Of a DNA stretch of 39,146 nucleotides, positions 24,758-33,470 are shown piece by piece. The notes below the pieces were generated by a model. It did not search any database. It worked only from the letters and a program-made list of their open reading frames with translations, and was not told the origin of the DNA. How positions within the stretch are numbered: position 1 is the first letter of the stretch; the number at the start of each line of letters is the position of its first letter. The DNA is from Ottowia flava (lineage in GTDB: Bacteria > Pseudomonadota > Gammaproteobacteria > Burkholderiales > Burkholderiaceae_C). Where the stretch lies: assembly GCF_008017535.1 (NCBI RefSeq), contig NZ_VRUA01000026.1:1-39146 (forward strand), written 5' to 3'. The position numbers were made by a program, and so were the translations under genes.

Positions 24758-25219
24758 TCAGTCGTCGAAAATGGTCGAGCACGGCTGGAAGCGCGCGCAA
24801 GGTGAGACCGCCCGCAGACGCACCACCGTGTTCCCTTCAGGGCGCGCCTCAGCGACAAAACCCACATGATCGCCGACCTGCAGGCCCAGCACCAACGACG
24901 GGTCCGCCACGCGAAACGTGACCGTCGTGAAGGGGATCTTCCCTCCGGGCAACAACTTGAGTCGCAAGGCATTGGGTTCCCGTGGGCTCGGCAAGCTGCG
25001 AACCACAGCGCGGGTGTAGACGACGCGCGCGTTCACTGAACTGCCAGGGCGGTCGGCCTGCGCCGAAACCGGCGCACCGCCATCACCGTACGGCGCGCGA
25101 GCGAACAAGAACCCGGGTCTCGAAGTCACCTCCGTGGCGCGGACACCCTGCGACCCAAGCAAGCCGATCACCATCGCGGCTTGCAGCAACGGTGGACAGC
25201 GCAGGAGGAATAGGTTCAC
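24758..25219 (-). CDS. CusF-like domain protein without the metal-binding residues
   Basis: A 153-residue exported protein: NLFLLRCPPLLQAAMVIGLL and an ATEV site form a signal peptide. The C-terminal 70 residues follow the CusF beta-barrel pattern (TTVTFRVADPSLVLGLQVGDHVGFVAE, compare M-T-M-x-F-x-V-x-D-x-x-L-x-x-G-L-x-x-G-D-x-V-x-F). CusF binds Cu(I)/Ag(I) through His, Trp and two Met; here the Met positions are Thr and Val and no Trp or His is seen nearby, so copper binding in the known way is unlikely. GTG 25219 is chosen since it opens the signal peptide; TTG 25264 is the longest start. Confidence 0.6.
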   Translation of the reverse strand: MNLFLLRCPPLLQAAMVIGLLGSQGVRATEVTSRPGFLFARAPYGDGGAPVSAQADRPGSSVNARVVYTRAVVRSLPSPREPNALRLKLLPGGKIPFTTVTFRVADPSLVLGLQVGDHVGFVAEARPEGNTVVRLRAVSPCARFQPCSTIFDD

Positions 25220-25270
25220 GGCCGCATTGTCACACTGTGACGGTGCCCCACGGCCGCCAGCCAAGTGGCG

Positions 25271-26287
25271 TCAGGCGCCCCAAGGAGGTACGGGGAGAAA
25301 CATTTCTTCCAGCGCCTGCAACATCACGCGCACCTTGGCGATGCGCACGCGGCTGGGCGTGTAGCAAGCGTACAAGTGTCGGCCGAAACGGGTACTGGGC
25401 TCATGGTCGCTCAGCACCTGTACCAGGCGGCCGTCGCGCAGCAAGGGCTGCGCAAGGTATTCCGGCAGGATGGCCAGACCGCGTCCTGCGACAGCGGCGT
25501 CCACCATGGCGTCGGTGCTGTTCATGCGCAGCCGGCTGGTCGCGGTGTGGATGTGCTCCTCGCCCTGCGGGTCGATCAAGTGCCAGCGGTGGTCGTCGGT
25601 GAGCAGGTAGCTGAGCGTCTGGTGGTGCGGCAGCTCGCCGGCATGCTGCGGCGTCCCATGCATCTGCAGGTAGGCGGGCGAGGCACAGATGAGGCGCTCC
25701 AGCGTCGCCAACCGCCGCACCACGGCGTCCTGGGGCGGCATGCGGGTCATGCGCAAAGCCAGATCGATGTCCTCGGCCTCCAGATCGACCAACTGGTCGC
25801 TCAGGATCAACTCGCAGGTCAAGCCAGGGTGTGCGTCGGCCAGGCGCCCGAGCAGCGGCGCGATGTACACGCGACCGAAGCTGATGGTGGCACTGACCCG
25901 CAGTACCCCCAGCGGCGTTTCGCCCTGGTTGCGCACGGCGATCTGCGTGGCAGCCACGGCGTCGAGCGCGGCCAGCGCGTGGTGATGAAACTGCTCGCCC
26001 GCCGGGGTCAGACTCAGGCGGCGCGTCGAGCGTTCAAGCAGGCGAGCGCCGAGGATGGCTTCCAGCTCGGCGATCTGCTTGCTGACCAACGCGCGCGTGC
26101 AGTCCAGTTCGCGCGCCGCGGCGGCCATGCTGCCGTGTTCAACCGTGCGCACAATTGCCGCCCAGGCCGGCAGCCACTGCGCGGCGGGCGCCGCGGCCGG
26201 CGGGCCGCTGACGCCTCTGCCCTGCCGGATCGCGTGAGCAGCATCGGATGAGGATTGCCGCAACTTTTGAGCCCGGGAATGCACCAT
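25271..26287 (-). CDS. LysR family transcriptional regulator
   Basis: A 338-residue LysR-type regulator. The winged HTH is AIVRTVEHGSMAAAARELDC followed by TRALVSKQIAELEAILGARLL and LTPAGEQF; the effector domain (LRVSATISFGRVYIAPLLGR, DLALRMTRMP, AAVAGRGLAILPEYL) follows. About 35 residues before the HTH are unusual and low in complexity, so a later start is possible, but no internal Met lies there. ATG 26287 fits the edge of the intergenic inverted repeat. It is divergent from the MFS gene, the usual arrangement for a LysR that controls its neighbour. Confidence 0.92.
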   Translation of the reverse strand: MVHSRAQKLRQSSSDAAHAIRQGRGVSGPPAAAPAAQWLPAWAAIVRTVEHGSMAAAARELDCTRALVSKQIAELEAILGARLLERSTRRLSLTPAGEQFHHHALAALDAVAATQIAVRNQGETPLGVLRVSATISFGRVYIAPLLGRLADAHPGLTCELILSDQLVDLEAEDIDLALRMTRMPPQDAVVRRLATLERLICASPAYLQMHGTPQHAGELPHHQTLSYLLTDDHRWHLIDPQGEEHIHTATSRLRMNSTDAMVDAAVAGRGLAILPEYLAQPLLRDGRLVQVLSDHEPSTRFGRHLYACYTPSRVRIAKVRVMLQALEEMFLPVPPWGA

Positions 26288-26306
26288 TGTCAACCAATCA
26301 TTGACA
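26288..26306. promoter_or_regulatory. Inverted repeat TGTCAA-N7-TTGACA between lysR and the MFS gene
   Basis: Perfect 6-bp arms with a 7-base spacer, directly next to the lysR start codon and 111 bases before the MFS start. TTGACA (26301-26306) is also a consensus -35 box for the MFS direction, though no good -10 follows at normal spacing. It may be the LysR binding site. Confidence 0.4.
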
Positions 26307-26417
26307 TAAACACGTCCATTTTGCGCTGTTTTGTCACCAGCTTCAGGCCCTATGATCCCATCGCATCCGATCACGCTTCTCCGCGCCCCGGATCAAGATT
26401 TCTCAGGCGGTTTCACC

Positions 26418-27632
26418 ATGTTCAAGCAACTTCGCGGTCCCGGCGTCATGGGCATCACGCTGGCAGCGGCCGGCATTCTGATGGTGACGATGGGTGCCCG
26501 CCAGTCGGTCGGCCTGTTCGTGGGCCCGATGAACACCACCACCGGGCTGGGCATTGCCACCATCAGTTTCGCGTTGGCCGTCGCGCAGTTCACCTGGGGC
26601 GCGGTGCAGCCGCTGGCGGGCGCGGCAGCCGACCGCTGGGGCCCGCGCGCCGTACTGATCGCGGGGGTGCTGGTGCTGGCGCTGGGCACGGCGCTGACGC
26701 CGATGGTCAGCACTGGATGGGGCCTGATCTTCACCCAGGGTCTGCTGGTCGCGATGGGAGCGGGCGCGGGCAGTTTCTCGGTGCTGATCGGAGCGGCGGC
26801 GCAGCGCATGAGCCCCGAGGCGCGAGGCGCCGCCTCGGGTGTGATCAACGCGGGGGGCTCGATGGGCCAGTTCGTGTTTGCGCCGCTCGCGCAAAAGCTG
26901 ATCCAGCTGTTCGGCTGGATGGGCGCCATGTACACGCTGGCCGTGGTCTCGCTCGCGGCGCTGCCGATGATCGGCCGCGTGACCAAGGGCGGCAACACCG
27001 TCCATACGGTCGCGGCAGACGACGGCGGCCTGCGCCGCGCCGTGCGGGAGGCGATGGGCGACCGCAGCTACCTGCTGCTCCATCTGGGTTTTTTCACTTG
27101 CGGCTTTCACATTGCGTTCCTGGTGACACACCTGCCAACAGAGGTCGACCTGTGCGGCCTGCCCCCGTCGGTGGCGAGCTGGTCGCTCGCGCTGATCGGC
27201 CTGGCCAACATCGTGGGCAGCCTGGTGGTGGGTCACCTGGTGGGGCAGTACCGAAGCAAGATGATTCTGGCCATCATGTACGCCAGCCGCGCGCTGCTGG
27301 TGCTGTGGTACTTGGCGATGCCGCGGGAGCCGTGGGTGTTCTACATCTTCGCGATCGGCCTGGGCTTCACCTGGCTGGCCACGGTACCGCCAACGGCCGG
27401 CATCGTCGGCAAGCTGTTCGGCGTGCGCTACCTGGGCACGTTGTTCGGGCTGACGCTGCTGTCGCACCAGATCGGTGGCTTTCTGGGCGCGTGGCTGGGC
27501 GGCCTGGCGATCACCCGCTTTGGCGACTACACATGGATGTGGTGGGCCGACATTGCGCTGGCCCTGATGGCCGCCGTGGTCAACCTGCCGATCCGCGAGG
27601 CACCGGTCAAGCCTGCGATGCAGGCGGCGTGA
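26418..27632 (+). CDS. MFS transporter
   Basis: A 404-residue inner-membrane carrier with about 12 hydrophobic segments. The loop 2-3 motif is AGAAADRWGPRAVL, the second-half loop is VGQYRSKM, and MTMGARQSVGLFVGPMN at the start resembles carriers of the monocarboxylate/oxalate-formate group. It probably exchanges or imports an organic acid by H+ symport; the substrate cannot be read. ATG 26418 is preferred because it precedes the first membrane segment closely. It is divergent from lysR and convergent with the PaaK-like ligase, which could activate an imported acid. Confidence 0.9.
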   Translation: MFKQLRGPGVMGITLAAAGILMVTMGARQSVGLFVGPMNTTTGLGIATISFALAVAQFTWGAVQPLAGAAADRWGPRAVLIAGVLVLALGTALTPMVSTGWGLIFTQGLLVAMGAGAGSFSVLIGAAAQRMSPEARGAASGVINAGGSMGQFVFAPLAQKLIQLFGWMGAMYTLAVVSLAALPMIGRVTKGGNTVHTVAADDGGLRRAVREAMGDRSYLLLHLGFFTCGFHIAFLVTHLPTEVDLCGLPPSVASWSLALIGLANIVGSLVVGHLVGQYRSKMILAIMYASRALLVLWYLAMPREPWVFYIFAIGLGFTWLATVPPTAGIVGKLFGVRYLGTLFGLTLLSHQIGGFLGAWLGGLAITRFGDYTWMWWADIALALMAAVVNLPIREAPVKPAMQAA

Positions 27633-27683
27633 CGGCGAGTTGGCGCTGAAGCTCTTGATGGACGTCGCTTATTCAGGGCATCA

Positions 27684-27751
27684 TCACTATCAATTAAGTA
27701 GCTGACTGCGCTGATGGCTGTAGGTATACAGCTCGATTTCACTAAAAATTG
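27684..27751 (+). repeat. Dispersed intergenic repeat, copy 10
   Basis: TCACTATCAATTAAGTAGCT, GACTGCGCTGATGGCTGTAG, then CTCGATTTCACTAAAAATTG. It lies between the convergent MFS and ligase genes. Confidence 0.75.
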
Positions 27752-27814
27752 GCCCGTTCAGACAGCTGCCCAGCACCGGTCTTCGGTCGGCGTCGCCATC
27801 GACCGACCCGACGT

Positions 27815-29233
27815 TCAAGCCATCAGCATCCGGCAGGCCTTGCCGCTGCGCCCGCGCGGTACCACCACGCCAGCCTCGCCCAATACGCGGATGGGCTCGG
27901 CGCCCTGCGCGGTAGCGAAGTGCTGCAGTGCATCGCGGCAGCGGTCGATCACGGCGCGCGCCTCGTCGCCCTCGTGCGGCACGCGCAGCACCAGCGTATG
28001 GGTGTCGCGCTGCTGCAGCTGGAAGTCGAACAGACCGCACTGCTCTTCGACCACGGTGCACAGGGCCATGGGCAGCAGGCTGACGGTTTCGCCCTTGCGT
28101 CGCAGAGAAGGCACGCGCAGCACGTCGTCGCGGCGACCGCCGACGTCCAGCATGGGCAGCGGCGAGCCACAGCCGCAGCGCTGGCTGTGCAGCGTGACCT
28201 GGTCGCCCAGGTCGTAGCGGATCAGCGGCTGCACCAGGTTGGCGAGGTTGGTCAGCAGCACCGTGTGCGAGGGCTGGCCGCGTGGCACCGGGCGGTAGTG
28301 CTCGTCCACCGGCTCCAGGATCACCCAGTCTTCGTTGACGTGCAGATGGCCGTGCGCGCATTCCCAGGCGATTGGCAGGAATTCCGACGCACCGTAGCTG
28401 CTGCGCACCGCCGCGCCATCGAAGCTGCGGCGCACGCGCTCACGCGCGGCGGCGCCCAGCGCCTCGCCACCCGTCATGACGCAGCGTGGCCGGATCTGCA
28501 ACCGCCCCGCAGCTGCTTCATCGGCCAGAAGGGCCGCCGCGGTCGGGTAGGTGGCGAGCACGGTAGGCTGGAATTCGTTCAGCGCAGCCACCAGCGCCTC
28601 GGTCGACTGCAGCAGGCTGAAGCAGCGCGCGCTCTTGGCCAACCAGGGGTTGACGCGGCGCAGGCGCTCGAAGCTGACCACGCTGGCAAAGTGTCCGCCG
28701 GTGGCCGTGACCATCGCGGTGCGATCACCCGCGCCGAACGCGTCGAGCGCCGAGAACGGACCGAACAACCGCCCCGCGCCGCTGCTGCGTCCGGCAACAC
28801 GGTGGCGCACCGCCTCGAGCGCGTCGTACACCGCCATCGCCGGCGCGTCCTGCACGAACACACCCGGCTTTGAGCTGGTACCCGAGCTTTCCCACACCAC
28901 ATAGCGGCCAAGCCAGGCTTCACCGACCCGTGTGTCGTCAGCGGTGAAATCGCGCAGTTCATCGAGGCGCAACGCCGGATCGGTCACCCACTGGTCAAAG
29001 TCACCCATCAATTCGGCCCGGGTGACGTGCGGCACGTGCGCAAGATGGTGGCCCCGGCCTGCCGCCGGTGCTAGCCGCTCGCGGTAGAAAGCCGAGCCGT
29101 GGCGCGCGGCGTCGAGCAGGCGCGCGAGCCGCTGTTGCTGGCGCTGCGCCAGCAACGAAGGCGTGGCATGCGTGGCGGCCATCACGTCCAGCGTGGCGGC
29201 CTGCATGTGCAAGGGGTCGAATACGGACGTCAT
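27815..29233 (-). CDS. Phenylacetate-CoA-ligase-like AMP-forming enzyme
   Basis: A 472-residue member of the PaaK/CapK adenylating family, which activates a carboxylic acid with ATP, usually to its CoA thioester. Visible are the phosphate loop VVWESSGTSSKPGVF (about residues 112-126), SSYGASEFLP (substrate/AMP contact), LIRYDLGDQV, and CGCGSPLPMLDVGGRRDD near the hinge. The acid is unknown; an aromatic acid is typical for PaaK itself. ATG 29233 is used; GTG 29272 would add 13 residues. With the MFS carrier and LysR gene it may form an uptake-and-activation module, although it is transcribed convergently to the carrier. Confidence 0.82.
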   Translation of the reverse strand: MTSVFDPLHMQAATLDVMAATHATPSLLAQRQQQRLARLLDAARHGSAFYRERLAPAAGRGHHLAHVPHVTRAELMGDFDQWVTDPALRLDELRDFTADDTRVGEAWLGRYVVWESSGTSSKPGVFVQDAPAMAVYDALEAVRHRVAGRSSGAGRLFGPFSALDAFGAGDRTAMVTATGGHFASVVSFERLRRVNPWLAKSARCFSLLQSTEALVAALNEFQPTVLATYPTAAALLADEAAAGRLQIRPRCVMTGGEALGAAARERVRRSFDGAAVRSSYGASEFLPIAWECAHGHLHVNEDWVILEPVDEHYRPVPRGQPSHTVLLTNLANLVQPLIRYDLGDQVTLHSQRCGCGSPLPMLDVGGRRDDVLRVPSLRRKGETVSLLPMALCTVVEEQCGLFDFQLQQRDTHTLVLRVPHEGDEARAVIDRCRDALQHFATAQGAEPIRVLGEAGVVVPRGRSGKACRMLMA

Positions 29234-29693
29234 GGGCGGCGCCTTTGGCTGCCGCCACGCGTCCACCGGCACGAATGCTGGCCTGTCATGCGTGATGTCT
29301 CCTGTTTACCGTCCGATGCGCGCGCCCCCGTTCAAGTTCCCGCCTGCGACAGTAAAAAACGGCGGCAATCACGTCCTTCAGCGGCTGTCAATCCATGTTG
29401 CCAGACCCGGGTGCGCCCGTATTGACAAGGGTCAAATTGGACAGATCACTTGCAGAGACTTACTTCGCCTTAAAACTGTCACTAGTACATAGAATTTCGC
29501 TATAAGCCCTTTTCCATACTGCGAATACAGCTACTTTTTTAGGAGCAATTGTCCATCAACGAGTCCGCGCGTCGCAGCGGATGCCGATGGCTGGTGGTGT
29601 GAAACCAGCCAGAACGCCCGGCCTAAATTCTGGCGCCGCCACGCACTCGTTGAAGTCGCCCCGTGTCGCCATGCTTGGCGCGTGCGCCGCGTT
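29234..29693. other. Intergenic region between the ligase and rnhA
   Basis: No gene is credible here. It holds TTGAC-AAGG-GTCAA (29422-29435), a perfect 5-bp inverted repeat in a position suitable for an operator of the ligase gene, and repeat copy 11 (29490-29552). Bases 29420-29550 are AT-rich. Confidence 0.5.
29490..29552 (-). repeat. Dispersed intergenic repeat, copy 11
   Basis: On the minus strand: CAATTGCTCCTAAAAAAGTA, GCTGTATTCGCAGTATGG, then GGGCTTATAGCGAAATTC. The core is diverged but the block order is kept. It lies downstream of rnhA. Confidence 0.65.
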
Positions 29694-30149
29694 TCAGGTG
29701 CCCGACCGCAGCGAATCGACACCGCGGTTGGCCAGCGCATCGGCGCGCTCGTTGCCCTCGTGCCCGGCGTGGCCGCGCACCCAGTGCCAGTGGATGGTGT
29801 GACCCGCGCCGCTGACCAGCGCGTCCAGGCGCTGCCATAGGTCGACGTTCTTGACCGGCTGCTTGCTGGAAGTGCGCCAGCCCTTGGCCTTCCAGCCGGT
29901 GATCCATTCGGTGATGCCCTGGCGCACGTACTGGCTGTCCAGGTACAGGTCGATCTCGCACGGCCGCTTGAGCGCGGACAGGCCTTCGATCACCGCCGTC
30001 AGTTCCATGCGGTTGTTGGTGGTGTGGGCCTCGCCGCCGAACAGCTCTTTCTCATGCCCGGGCGAACGCAACCACACGCCCCAGCCGCCGCGGCCGGGGT
30101 TGCCCTTGCAGGCGCCATCGGTGAACATCTCAATTCGATTCAAGGTCAT
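29694..30149 (-). CDS. rnhA: Ribonuclease HI
   Basis: This enzyme cuts the RNA strand of RNA/DNA hybrids, removing primers and R-loops. The 151-residue protein has the four metal-binding acids Asp11 ([11 protein letters not shown]), Glu49 (NNRMELTAV), Asp71 (LYLDSQYV) and Asp137 (ERADALAN), plus His127 in the flexible loop [12 protein letters not shown]. The first 20 bases of the gene overlap the end of the methyltransferase gene, so the two are translationally coupled. The order gloB, methyltransferase (yafS-like), rnhA is also known from E. coli. Confidence 0.97.
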   Translation of the reverse strand: MTLNRIEMFTDGACKGNPGRGGWGVWLRSPGHEKELFGGEAHTTNNRMELTAVIEGLSALKRPCEIDLYLDSQYVRQGITEWITGWKAKGWRTSSKQPVKNVDLWQRLDALVSGAGHTIHWHWVRGHAGHEGNERADALANRGVDSLRSGT

Positions 30150-30975
30150 TTCTTCTAACAGACGGCTGTGGTGCTGCGCGACCAGCTACCGAAACAGGAG
30201 CACCCGACACCGCGGGCGCCTTTTTCCAACGGGCGCCCACCAGCTTGGCGCCCTGGGTGCGCTTGACCGCCACGGCCACGTAGGCGGCGCCCAGCACCGG
30301 CCACCAGCGGGCGCCTATGCGGTCCACCCATTCAAAGCGCGCCAGTGCGCCGGCGCTGCGCACGGCCGGTCGGTAACAGCCAAAGGCGATCGATTCCAGC
30401 TCGAACTCCAGCAGACGCAGCCAGTCGCGCAAGCGCCAGTGGCCGATGAATTCGCAGCCGTCCGGCAGGTAAGTACTGCCACTCCCCAGGCTGCGGTACA
30501 CATGCGCGCGCACCTGCCGCCAGCCCCACAGACTGGCCGGGTTCAGGCCCGAGATGGCCACCCGCCCCTCATGCACCAGCACGCGCTGCACCTCGCGCAG
30601 CGTGGCGTGCGGGTCGGCGCTGAACTCCAGTGTGTGCGGCAGCACCACGAGGTCGACACTGGCCTCGGCCAACGGCAGGGCGGCGCTGTCGGTGACCAGC
30701 GCTGTCTTCCAGGCCGATGGTGCCGCGTCGGCGGTGAGCGGAGGCCAAGCAGACGCCTCAGGTGCTTCTGCGCCAGGATGTACGCCGCCCAGATCGGCGT
30801 ACCAGCGGTGCGGCATGCGGTTGGCCCGCAGCGCGTCCAGTGCGGGCAGGCCCAACTGCACGGCGTGGTAGCCGAACACGTCGGCCAGCGCAGCATCGAA
30901 CTGCGCCTGCTCCCAGGCCAGCGCGTACTGGCCGGGCGGTGTATGAAACCAATCAAACAGGCCGGTCATCGGCAT
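30130..30975 (-). CDS. Class I SAM-dependent methyltransferase, YafS-like
   Basis: A 281-residue protein next to rnhA and divergent from gloB, the position of yafS in E. coli. The N-terminal [52 protein letters not shown] and [18 protein letters not shown] blocks are those of this conserved family. Motif I is poorly conserved, and the target is unknown. The last 25 residues ([20 protein letters not shown]) are encoded by a copy of the dispersed repeat (30158-30202), so the native C-terminus has been replaced or extended. ATG 30969 is an alternative start. Confidence 0.85.
   Translation of the reverse strand: MPMTGLFDWFHTPPGQYALAWEQAQFDAALADVFGYHAVQLGLPALDALRANRMPHRWYADLGGVHPGAEAPEASAWPPLTADAAPSAWKTALVTDSAALPLAEASVDLVVLPHTLEFSADPHATLREVQRVLVHEGRVAISGLNPASLWGWRQVRAHVYRSLGSGSTYLPDGCEFIGHWRLRDWLRLLEFELESIAFGCYRPAVRSAGALARFEWVDRIGARWWPVLGAAYVAVAVKRTQGAKLVGARWKKAPAVSGAPVSVAGRAAPQPSVRRNDLESN
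30158..30202 (-). repeat. Dispersed repeat, copy 12, in the methyltransferase 3' end
   Basis: On the minus strand: GGTGCTCCTGTTTCGGTAGC, TGGTCGCGCAGCACCACAGC, then a short end. Only the left and core blocks are clear. Confidence 0.6.
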
Positions 30976-31035
30976 GCGTCAAGAGGTGCAAGTGTAAAGA
31001 TGGGTAGCTCGGACAAGCGGACGATCACGCGTTTT

Positions 31036-31041
31036 TATAAT
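31036..31041 (+). promoter_or_regulatory. -10 box of gloB, leaderless-type spacing
   Basis: A consensus TATAAT ends 9 bases before ATG 31051 and no Shine-Dalgarno sequence lies between. Transcription would begin about 3 bases before the start codon. Confidence 0.45.
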
Positions 31042-31050
31042 CGCCCACTC

Positions 31051-31821
31051 ATGGAATTGATTGCACTGCCCGCCTTCCAGGACAACTATTTCTGGATGTT
31101 GCACGACGGACGCCACGCCTTGGTGGTGGACCCGGGCGAAGCGGCGCCCGTGCTGGCAGCGCTGCGCCAGCAGGGCCTGACGCTGGCGAACATTCTAGTC
31201 ACGCACCACCACGCCGATCACACCGGTGGCGTGGCCGAATTGCACGCCACCACCGGCGCCCTCGTCTGCGGTCCGGCGCGCGAGCGCATCCCCGAACCGT
31301 TTCGCCCGCTGCAAGGCGGTGACCACGTTCAGGCGCTGGGCGTGGACTTTCGCGTGATCGACGTGCCGGGCCACACGGCCGGGCACATCGCCTACTTCGC
31401 CGCCGATGTGAACGACGCGCCGCTGCTGTTCTGCGGCGACACGCTGTTTTCCGGCGGCTGTGGCCGCCTGTTCGAAGGCACGCCGGCGCAGATGCTGGCC
31501 TCGCTCGACACCCTGGCCGCACTGCCGGGCAACACGCGGGTCTGCTGCGCGCACGAGTACACCTTGTCCAACCTGCGTTTTGCCTGTGTGGTGGAACCAA
31601 GCAACCAGGCTCTGGCCGATTACCTGCAGCGCTGCGAACAGCTGCGCGCCCAGGGCCAGCCGACGCTGCCGTCCACCATCGGGACGGAGCGTGCGGTCAA
31701 CCCTTTTCTCCGCAGCCGGGAACCTGAGGTCGTGCAATCCGTGCACACGCAGGCGGCTTCCGCAACGGACGAAGTGGCGGTGTTCGCCGCGCTTCGCGAA
31801 TGGAAAAACAACTTCCGATGA
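31051..31821 (+). CDS. gloB: Hydroxyacylglutathione hydrolase (glyoxalase II)
   Basis: This cytoplasmic enzyme hydrolyses S-lactoylglutathione to lactate and glutathione, completing methylglyoxal detoxification. The 256-residue protein has the metal motif [10 protein letters not shown] (His52, His54, Asp56, His57), [29 protein letters not shown] and [13 protein letters not shown], and the family's short C-terminus ending REWKNNFR. The start follows the natural N-terminus MELIALPAF. The stop overlaps the start of the transglycosylase gene (ATGA), so the two form an operon. Confidence 0.97.
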   Translation: MELIALPAFQDNYFWMLHDGRHALVVDPGEAAPVLAALRQQGLTLANILVTHHHADHTGGVAELHATTGALVCGPARERIPEPFRPLQGGDHVQALGVDFRVIDVPGHTAGHIAYFAADVNDAPLLFCGDTLFSGGCGRLFEGTPAQMLASLDTLAALPGNTRVCCAHEYTLSNLRFACVVEPSNQALADYLQRCEQLRAQGQPTLPSTIGTERAVNPFLRSREPEVVQSVHTQAASATDEVAVFAALREWKNNFR

Positions 31822-33461
31822 AATGGTCCTATGTGCTGGCGCTGGCCGCCAGCGTCTGGCTGGCTGGCTGCGCCGCCCCAGGCAGCACCTCCGGCGATGC
31901 GCCCTCCCGCACGTCCACCTCGACCCGCCAACCCACCGCGGGCGACATGCCGCCGGTCTCCATGACCGAGCTGCGCTCGGGCAAGGTCGCGCCGCTGGAC
32001 GCCCCGGCCGACCTGTGGGACCGCATTCGCCGCGGCTACGCCATGCCCGACCTCGACACCGACCTGGTGCGCCAGCAGGAGCAGTGGTACAGCAGCCGCC
32101 CCGACTACATCCAGCGCATGACCGAGCGCTCGCGCATGTACATCTTCCACATCGTCGAAGAGCTGGAACTGCGCGGCATGCCGACCGAATTGGCGCTGCT
32201 GCCCTACATCGAATCGGCCTTCAACCCGCAGGCCGTGTCCAGCGCCAAGGCGGCGGGCATGTGGCAGTTCATGCCGGCCACCGGCAGCTCGTTCGACCTG
32301 CGCCAGAACATGCTGCGCGATGACCGGCGTGACGTGATCGCCTCGACCCGCGCCGCGCTCGACTACCTGCAGCAGTTGCACGACCGCTTTGGCGACTGGC
32401 ATTTGGCGCTGGCCGCCTACAACTGGGGCCAGGGCAACGTGAACCGCGCCATCACGCGCAACCAGGCGGCGGGCCTGGGCACCGGCTATCTCGACCTGAG
32501 CATGCCGGCCGAGACGCGCAACTACGTGCCCAAGCTGCAGGCGGTCAAGAACATCATCGCCCGCCCCGACAGCTACGCCACCGCGTTGCCGCTGATCGAG
32601 AACCACCCCTTCTTCGACACGGTCGACATCACCAAGGACATCGACGTGGAAGTGGCCGCGCGCATGGCCGAGGTGCGGCTGGAGGACTTTCGCGCCCTCA
32701 ATCCCTCGCAGCGCAAGCCGGTGATCTTCGCCGCGGGCACGCCGCAGGTGCTGCTGCCCTGGAACAACGCCGTCACCTTCAACCGCAACCTGGCCGCCGC
32801 CGACCCGCAGTCGCTGGCCTCGTGGACGGCCTGGGTCGCGCCTTCCAACCTGCCCTCGCGCGAAGTTGCCAGCCGCTTCGGCATGGACGAGGAAAGCTTC
32901 CGCGAGATGAACAACATCCCGCGCGGCATGCTGATCAAGAGCGGCTCCACGGTGCTGGTCAAGCGCAGCAACGGCGCAGCCACAGCGGTGGCAAGCCACG
33001 TCGTCAACAACGCCCAACTCTCGTACACGCCGGAAGTGGTGTTGCGCCGCACCACGGTGCGCGCACGCAAGGGCGACACCATCGCCAGCGTGGCCAGCCG
33101 CTACGACCTGCCAGCCGCCACCGTGGCCGGCTGGAACAAGGGCGGCGCCCACGCCAGCCTGAAGCGCGGCCAGCCGGTGGTGCTGTACCTGCCGGTGCGC
33201 GCCGCCGCTGCGGCGGCGGGTGACGGCATCGCCTCTGCCCGCCACCGCGCCCGCGCCGAGCGCAGCACGCCCAGCCGGGGCCACCAAAAGGCCGAGCGTG
33301 CCAGCGGCCGCGCCGCCAAGGGCCAGCCATCGGCGCGGGCTGCCAAAGGCGGCAAGGAAAGCAAGACGGCCAAGTCGACTGCCAGATCGTCTTCAGGCGG
33401 CAAGGCTGCGGCCAAGTCCGCCCCGGCCAGAACATCCGCCAAGGGCAAGAGCAAGCGCTGA
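31818..33461 (+). CDS. mltD: Membrane-bound lytic transglycosylase, MltD-like
   Basis: This lipoprotein cuts peptidoglycan glycan strands. Its lipobox is LAGC (Cys18). The transglycosylase domain (about residues 95-215) has [16 protein letters not shown] with catalytic Glu132, [12 protein letters not shown] and [17 protein letters not shown]. Two LysM peptidoglycan-binding segments follow (around [19 protein letters not shown] and [20 protein letters not shown]). The last 75 or so residues are a basic Lys/Arg/Ala/Ser tail of low complexity, which could bind anionic polymers. ATG 31818 overlaps the gloB stop and yields a proper signal peptide, so it is preferred to ATG 31800. MltD next to gloB is also seen in E. 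coli. Confidence 0.94.
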   Translation: MKWSYVLALAASVWLAGCAAPGSTSGDAPSRTSTSTRQPTAGDMPPVSMTELRSGKVAPLDAPADLWDRIRRGYAMPDLDTDLVRQQEQWYSSRPDYIQRMTERSRMYIFHIVEELELRGMPTELALLPYIESAFNPQAVSSAKAAGMWQFMPATGSSFDLRQNMLRDDRRDVIASTRAALDYLQQLHDRFGDWHLALAAYNWGQGNVNRAITRNQAAGLGTGYLDLSMPAETRNYVPKLQAVKNIIARPDSYATALPLIENHPFFDTVDITKDIDVEVAARMAEVRLEDFRALNPSQRKPVIFAAGTPQVLLPWNNAVTFNRNLAAADPQSLASWTAWVAPSNLPSREVASRFGMDEESFREMNNIPRGMLIKSGSTVLVKRSNGAATAVASHVVNNAQLSYTPEVVLRRTTVRARKGDTIASVASRYDLPAATVAGWNKGGAHASLKRGQPVVLYLPVRAAAAAAGDGIASARHRARAERSTPSRGHQKAERASGRAAKGQPSARAAKGGKESKTAKSTARSSSGGKAAAKSAPARTSAKGKSKR

Positions 33462-33470
33462 AGACCCGCC

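Noticed and set aside
31620-33287. A 555-codon minus-strand frame opposite gloB and mltD
   Set aside because: Antisense shadow; no domain, no ribosome-binding site, and both genes on the other strand are well supported.
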